In this document: in pieces, positions 40,558 through 45,217 of the stretch
Layout: the number at the start of each line of letters is the position of its first letter
Position numbering within the stretch: position 1 is the first letter of the stretch
From: DASWHF01 sp036393295
GTDB taxonomy: Bacteria; Pseudomonadota; Gammaproteobacteria; Acidiferrobacterales; UBA6901
DNA length: 45,217 bases
Direction of reading: 5' to 3'
Assembly: GCA_036393295.1 (NCBI GenBank)
Contig: DASWHF010000049.1
Span: 1-45,217, forward strand
Notes under the pieces: generated by a model
Databases searched by the model: none
What the model was told of the DNA's origin: nothing
What the model saw: the letters and a program-made list of their open reading frames with translations, nothing else
Translations under genes and position numbers: made by a program

Positions 40558-43500
40558 AACGCGCGCTGCTCATCGGAGTCGCACTGCTGCTGACGCTGGT
40601 GCTGGCCGGCGGCGCCTGGGTGGCCGGCAGCGAGGCCGGGCTGCGCTGGCTGTTCGTGCGGCTGACGCCGGCGGCGCCGGGCGGCGAGCTGACCGCCGAC
40701 AGCCTGCGCGGCCGGCTGATCGGACCGATCGAGATCCGCGGCCTGCGTTACCGCAGCCCGACTCTGGATATCGACGTCGGCACCCTGTCGCTCGACTGGT
40801 CGCCGTGGGCGCTGGCGCGGGCCAGGCTGCACATCACCCACGTCGATGCCGGCGCGTTCACGCTCACCCTGCGTCCGGCAGCGACACCGAAGAAATCAAC
40901 GGGCCTGCCGACCCTGCGACTGCCACTGGCGATCCTGGTCGACGCGGCGCGGCTCGACGGCTTCCGCCTGGCGCGCGCCGGGCGCGACGCCGAGACGCTG
41001 GTCGACGCCCTGGAGCTCACCGCCGAGACGCGCGACGGGCGGTTGCACATCGACCGGCTCGTTGTGCGCGGGCCGCGCTACACCCTCGATGCCACCGGGC
41101 AACTCGCACCGCGCCCGCCCTATGCGCTCGATCTCGAAACGCGCTGGACGCTCGACTGGCCGGGTTACCGGCGCATTGCGGCCGCCGGCCGGCTGGGCGG
41201 CGATCTTCGCCGGCTCACGGTCCGCCAGACCCTGAGCGCGCCGGCGGCCGTGACGGTCGAGGGCGAGTTGCGCGACGTCACGGGCAAGCCGCGCTGGCAG
41301 GCGAGCGCGCGCAGCCCGGGCATCGCGCTGCGCGCGATTCGCGCGGACTGGCCGGACCTCGCGCTGTCGGGCGAGTTGCAGGGCGAGGGGGATTTCGCCG
41401 GCTTCATCGCCGACGCCGACCTGCGCGGCCGGCACCCGGATTTCGATAGCCTCGACGCCCGCGCGCGCGCCGGCTATCGCGAGCGGGCCTGGACGGTCGA
41501 GAGCCTTACGCTCACAGCGCCCGACAGCGACTTCCGCATCGCGGCGCAAGGCCGCTGGGATACCGGCGCGACGCGGCAGCCGATCGAGGCGCAGCTCCAC
41601 TGGCAGCAACTCCGCTGGCCGCCGCGGCGTCAGGATGGAATCCGCAGTCCGAACGGTGAGCTGCGGCTGATGGGCACGCCGGACGATTACACGCTGACGC
41701 TGGCCGGCAGCCTCGCCTGGGCCGACCAAATGCTGGCCGACATCGCCGCCAGCGGCCACGGCGACCGTACCGGCGTCGTGCTCGACACCGTCACCGCCCG
41801 CGGCCTGGACGGCGAGGCGCGGGCCGACGGCCGGGTCCATTGGCGGCCACAGCTCGATTGGCAGGCGCGGCTCACGGCGCACGGGATCGATCCCGCCACG
41901 CTGGCGCCGGGCTGGCCCGGACGCATCGCGCTCGACGCGACGATCGACGGCGGCGTCCGGGACGGACGACTCGCCCTCGGCGTGGCGATCGCGCGCCTCC
42001 ATGGCACGCTGCGCGGCCAGGCCGTCGAGCTGCGCGGGCGGCTGGAACGCAGCGGTGAGCGCTATCGACTGTCCGGATTGGAGGCGACCAGCAATTCGGC
42101 GCGGCTGACGGCGCAGGGGACGGTCGGCGAGTCCTGGGCGCTGACCGGCGAGCTCACGGGCTTGGAGTTGTCCGACTGGTTCTACCCGAGCAGCGGCGCG
42201 CTGCGCGCCACGGCGGCGCTCAGCGGCGCGCGCGCCGCGCCGCGCGTCGTCGCCGACGCGGCCGCCGAATCATTGACGATCGGCACGCATCGCGCCGACC
42301 GGCTGGCGCTGCGCGCCGATGTCGATCTGTCCGACGCCCACGAATCCAGCGTGCTGGTCGACGCCGGCGGGCTCACGGTCTTCGGTCAGAATTTCGGCGA
42401 GCTCCAGGGCCGGCTTCACGGACGCACCGGGGCGCATCGCGTCGAGCTGGTTGCCGGCGAATCCGGCGACGGGCTCCATGTCAGCGCCGGCGGCGGCTAC
42501 CGGCAGGGGTCCTGGACCGGTACCCTGGAGCGCGCCGATTTCGATCCGCGCGATCTCGGACCCTGGCATCTCGAGGCGCCGCTGCCGCTGGCGATCGGCG
42601 CTGCGGCCTGGGCTTACGGACCGGGCTGCTGGATCGGCGGAACCGGCCGGCTGTGCAGCGACGGCGAGGGCCGGCGCGGCCGCGGCGGCCGGCTGGCGCT
42701 CACCGCCGAACGCCTGCCGACGGCCTTTCTCCAGCCGCTGCTCGGACCGGACACGCGCTTCGCCGGCAGCCTGGACGCCGACCTCACGGCGCGCGTCGAC
42801 CCCGGCGGCGCCCTGAACGCGCGGCTCGCCGTGTCGGCCGGCGCCGGCAGCCTGAGCTATGTCACGCCCGGCGGCGCGCGCGTCACGCTCGAGCACGACG
42901 GCGGCAAGCTGAACGCCAGCGCCGCCGACCGGCGCGTCGATCTCAACGGCTTCTGGGTCTTCGCGCTCGACGGCTATGCCGATGTCGAGCTGTCGGCGCC
43001 GTTCGCGCCGTTCGAGCGGGTCGACGTCGAGGGCCAGCCGCTGCGCGGGCGCGTCAACGCGGTGTTGCTCGATTTGTCGCCACTGCCGGCGCTGTTCCCG
43101 CAGCTCGCCGACACCGCGGGCACGCTGCGCGTCGATCTCGGCCTCGCCGGCTCCCGCGGCGAGCCGCGGCTCACCGGCCGGGTCTCCGTCGAGGCGGCCG
43201 GCCTCGACATCCCGCGGCTCGGCATCCGTCCGGGCGGCATCGCGATAAGCGCGCGCAGCGACGACGGCCGGCGCTTCACGCTCAGCGGCCACGCCGAGTC
43301 CGGGGGCGGCCGGCTCGACATCGACGGCGAGGCGCAGCTCGGCACGCGGCCGGCGTGGACCGCGCGCGTCGCGCTCACCGGTCACGAATTCCAGCTGGTG
43401 AGGATCCCGGAGGCGAATCTGGAGGTCTCGCCGGACCTGCGGGTCGATTTCGCTCCGGGTCGGATCGACGCCCGGGGGCAGATCTATGTGCCGCGCGGCC

Positions 43501-44297
43501 GGCTCGCGCCCAAGGACCTGACCCAGGCCGCCACCAGCTCATCGGACGTGGTCATGGTGGGAGAGGCCGGCGTGAACGGTGCGGCGCACTGGGCGATCAG
43601 CAGCGAGATCCGGCTGGCGCTCGGCGACGCGGTGCGCTTCGAGGGCTTCAACGTGCGCGCCACGATCACCGGCGATGTCACCGCCGTCGACCGCCCGCAG
43701 CGCCCCACCACGGGACGCGGCGAGCTGCGCGTCACCGAGGGCAGCTACCAGGTCTACGGCCAGCCACTCAAGATCGAGCGCGGCCGGTTGATCTTCGCCG
43801 GCGGGCCGATCACCGATCCCGGGCTCGACATGCGCGCGGTGCGCGAGATCGGCGAGGTCACTGCCGGCGTGCAGGCGCGCGGCACGCTCACCGCGCCGGT
43901 GCTGACGGTGTTCTCCGAGCCGGCCATGAACCAGACCGACGCGCTGTCCTACCTGCTGCTCGGCCGCCCCGCCGCCCAGGCCGGCAGTGCCGACGCAACC
44001 CAGCTGTATCAGGCCGCCTCCTCGCTCGGACTGGTCGGCGGCGAATTCCTCGCCCAGCGCATCGGCACGACCTTCGGCATCGAAGAAGTGCGCATCGAGC
44101 CCGGCACCGTCGAGCAGGAGACCACGTTGATGCTCGGCACGCATTTGTCGCCGAAGCTGTACATCAGCTACGGCATCGGCCTGTTCGAGCCGGTCAACAC
44201 CCTGCGCGTGCGCTACCGCATCGGCCGCTATTGGACGATCGAGACCGAAAGCGGCGCGCAGCAGGGTGCGGACCTGTTGTACACCATCGAGCGCTGA
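40554..44297 (+). CDS. tamB: TamB, periplasm-spanning translocation subunit
   Basis: 1247 residues, the usual size for TamB, from a GTG overlapping tamA. An N-terminal inner-membrane anchor (ALLIGVALLLTLVLAGGAWV) is followed by a very long beta-taco repeat structure (periodic IDVGTLSLDWSP...; LTADSLRGRLIGPIEIRGLRYRS; YQVYGQPLKIERGRLIFAGGPITDPGLDMRAVRE). The C-terminal DUF490 domain that docks onto TamA is the TATQLYQAASSLGLVGGEFLAQRIGTTFGIEEVRIEPGTVEQETTLMLG... region ending LLYTIER. The protein bridges both membranes and moves phospholipid or outer-membrane proteins. Confidence 0.94.
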   Translation: MKRALLIGVALLLTLVLAGGAWVAGSEAGLRWLFVRLTPAAPGGELTADSLRGRLIGPIEIRGLRYRSPTLDIDVGTLSLDWSPWALARARLHITHVDAGAFTLTLRPAATPKKSTGLPTLRLPLAILVDAARLDGFRLARAGRDAETLVDALELTAETRDGRLHIDRLVVRGPRYTLDATGQLAPRPPYALDLETRWTLDWPGYRRIAAAGRLGGDLRRLTVRQTLSAPAAVTVEGELRDVTGKPRWQASARSPGIALRAIRADWPDLALSGELQGEGDFAGFIADADLRGRHPDFDSLDARARAGYRERAWTVESLTLTAPDSDFRIAAQGRWDTGATRQPIEAQLHWQQLRWPPRRQDGIRSPNGELRLMGTPDDYTLTLAGSLAWADQMLADIAASGHGDRTGVVLDTVTARGLDGEARADGRVHWRPQLDWQARLTAHGIDPATLAPGWPGRIALDATIDGGVRDGRLALGVAIARLHGTLRGQAVELRGRLERSGERYRLSGLEATSNSARLTAQGTVGESWALTGELTGLELSDWFYPSSGALRATAALSGARAAPRVVADAAAESLTIGTHRADRLALRADVDLSDAHESSVLVDAGGLTVFGQNFGELQGRLHGRTGAHRVELVAGESGDGLHVSAGGGYRQGSWTGTLERADFDPRDLGPWHLEAPLPLAIGAAAWAYGPGCWIGGTGRLCSDGEGRRGRGGRLALTAERLPTAFLQPLLGPDTRFAGSLDADLTARVDPGGALNARLAVSAGAGSLSYVTPGGARVTLEHDGGKLNASAADRRVDLNGFWVFALDGYADVELSAPFAPFERVDVEGQPLRGRVNAVLLDLSPLPALFPQLADTAGTLRVDLGLAGSRGEPRLTGRVSVEAAGLDIPRLGIRPGGIAISARSDDGRRFTLSGHAESGGGRLDIDGEAQLGTRPAWTARVALTGHEFQLVRIPEANLEVSPDLRVDFAPGRIDARGQIYVPRGRLAPKDLTQAATSSSDVVMVGEAGVNGAAHWAISSEIRLALGDAVRFEGFNVRATITGDVTAVDRPQRPTTGRGELRVTEGSYQVYGQPLKIERGRLIFAGGPITDPGLDMRAVREIGEVTAGVQARGTLTAPVLTVFSEPAMNQTDALSYLLLGRPAAQAGSADATQLYQAASSLGLVGGEFLAQRIGTTFGIEEVRIEPGTVEQETTLMLGTHLSPKLYISYGIGLFEPVNTLRVRYRIGRYWTIETESGAQQGADLLYTIER

Positions 44298-44326
44298 TGT
44301 TTTTGCGAGACGCCCCGCTTTGCGGG

Positions 44327-44361
44327 TCATTGCGAGGGCGCGGAAGCGCCCGCGGCAATCT
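44327..44361. repeat. One-armed TCATTGCGAGGGCGCG repeat
   Basis: A TCATTGCGAGGGCGCG...GCGCCCGCGGCAATC copy closely matching 15423-15455 of the two-armed element, differing mainly by GGAAGC for GCAGC. It overlaps the end of the hydrolase gene. Confidence 0.85.
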
Positions 44362-45046
44362 CCACGAACTCCTTGAGTGCCTCGCGCAGCGCGTCCACAC
44401 ACGCCGCGGGGTTCGTTTCGGTGACGAAGTGCCGGCCTTCGACGGTATACACCCGCAGATCGGGCGCGATGCGCCGGATCACATCGATATTGCGCGGCGC
44501 GACGAGATTGTCGTCGCGCGGCCGGATGTAGACGCAGGGCACCCGGATCGACTCGCGCGCCGGCGGCAGTTGCGCCATTGCCGACAGCCGCCGGGAAAGC
44601 ACCTCGCCCGGCACACCGGCCAAGACACGCCGGAACCGTTCGAGCAGCTCGGGACCGGCTGGCTTGCCCAATAACAACCGCGTCACCACGCCGCCGGCCA
44701 GTGCACGGCGCAGCAGCAACCGGAGCGGCAGCCACGATTGGACCCAGCGCAGGCCGGGATGCGGCGGCTCGACGAAACTCGCGACCAACACCAGCAGCGC
44801 AAGATTCGGCGGCGGCCGGCGGGCGATCCGGTAGGCGACCGGCCCGGAGAACGACTGCGCGACTAAAATGAATCTCTCACTGCGCGGCAACCGTGCGCGC
44901 ACCCAGCGCTCGAGCTCATCGTAATCGAGGAAGCGATCGGTGGGATAGGCGATGATCCCGCTGTCCGATCCCGGCGGCAGCGCCTTCACCAGCCCGGCGG
45001 ACAACCGGTCGGTGCCGTCCATGCCGGGGAGCAACACAATTCTCAT
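44327..45046 (-). CDS. Alpha/beta-hydrolase
   Basis: 239 residues from the ATG at 45046. Early LLPGMDGTDRLSAGLVKALP is the oxyanion strand region; the nucleophile elbow reads VAQSFSGPVAYRIA (Ser in AQSFSG where many have GxSxG); the acid is probably DDNLVAP and the base His in EGRHFVTETNP. Substrate unknown. Its last 12 codons (IAAGASAPSQ and stop) lie in a copy of the TCATTGCGAGGGCGCG repeat (44327-44361), so the true C-terminus was altered by the repeat. It converges with tamB, 29 bases apart. Confidence 0.87.
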   Translation of the reverse strand: MRIVLLPGMDGTDRLSAGLVKALPPGSDSGIIAYPTDRFLDYDELERWVRARLPRSERFILVAQSFSGPVAYRIARRPPPNLALLVLVASFVEPPHPGLRWVQSWLPLRLLLRRALAGGVVTRLLLGKPAGPELLERFRRVLAGVPGEVLSRRLSAMAQLPPARESIRVPCVYIRPRDDNLVAPRNIDVIRRIAPDLRVYTVEGRHFVTETNPAACVDALREALKEFVEIAAGASAPSQ

Positions 45047-45123
45047 GGCCGAGCGCCTGGTTCGGATGCCGGGGCTCAAATTCTAACACCCAACGCAGAG
45101 GCGCGGAGAAACAATCAATTTGT

Positions 45124-45217
45124 TGTAGGCGGGGCTTCCAGCCCCGCCGGGCACGGCCGCGCCCTTCTGTGGACACATTCGGCGTGCCCCGTGCCGGCCG
45201 GCGGGGCTGGAAGCCCC
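45124..45217. repeat. TGTAGGCGGGGC palindromic repeat at the right edge
   Basis: Left arm 45124-45148 (TGTAGGCGGGGCTTCCAGCC, then CCGCC) and the start of the right arm 45200-45217 (GGCGGGGCTGGAAGCCCC), cut off by the window. The loop is 51 bases, longer than in the other copies. Confidence 0.85.

Overview
The window is GC-rich, apart from its first 7 kb, and reads as the chromosome of a gammaproteobacterium, probably a sulfur-oxidising one. Supporting genes are a type I sulfide:quinone oxidoreductase, trkHA-ptsN, tamAB, rimO, a B12-dependent ribonucleotide reductase, an RND efflux operon, a copper ATPase and several c-type cytochromes. The exact taxon cannot be fixed from the sequence. I see no tRNA, rRNA, CRISPR array, transposase or integrase gene.

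Region 1 (1-6922) is lower in GC and is an integron cassette array read on the minus strand. Ten attC sites delimit ten cassettes. They encode a SRPBCC protein with a MarR regulator, an ankyrin protein, a P-loop kinase, small membrane proteins, a DUF2283 pair, a helical N-terminal/RAMA protein and several orphans; one cassette has no convincing gene. The two ends of every cassette are inverted repeats of 8-13 bases, longer than the 7-base core, so boundaries can be paired cassette by cassette. No integrase gene lies on the expected (right) side, so within this window it is an array without integrase. Left of the last attC (1-1624) are a TMEM175-type channel, two small membrane proteins and a DUF4410-type lipoprotein with a one-base frameshift.

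Region 2 (7056-11500) holds a divergent CsrA with an insertion, a divergently placed XRE regulator, a DedA-like small export protein, an enlarged signal peptidase I, a repeat-rich remnant, an orphan hicB with only the tail of hicA, and a PAS-GGDEF diguanylate cyclase.

Region 3 (11797-19134) has the potassium uptake pair trkH-trkA facing ptsN, whose product is known in E. coli to bind TrkA. A CopD-like membrane protein, sulfide:quinone oxidoreductase, a secreted unknown and a TlpA-type thioredoxin follow.

Region 4 (19164-27725) is a tetR-MFP-RND-TolC efflux operon with a very short adaptor, then rimO and two uncharacterised proteins. Region 5 (27822-38661) has the class II ribonucleotide reductase, a copper module (P-type ATPase overlapping a cupredoxin), a phosphotransferase/P-loop fusion, a Met-rich Spy-like protein, an HMA metallochaperone, DUF302, a 26-residue membrane peptide, two cytochromes c and a HtrA-like lipoprotein that has lost its catalytic serine. 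Region 6 (38800-45046) is tamA-tamB and an alpha/beta hydrolase.

Three families of palindromic repeats (GTAGGGTGGGGCCC..., TGTAGGCGGGGC..., TCATTGCGAGGGCGCG...) are scattered between genes. One supplies the start codon of the TlpA gene and another the C-terminus of the hydrolase.
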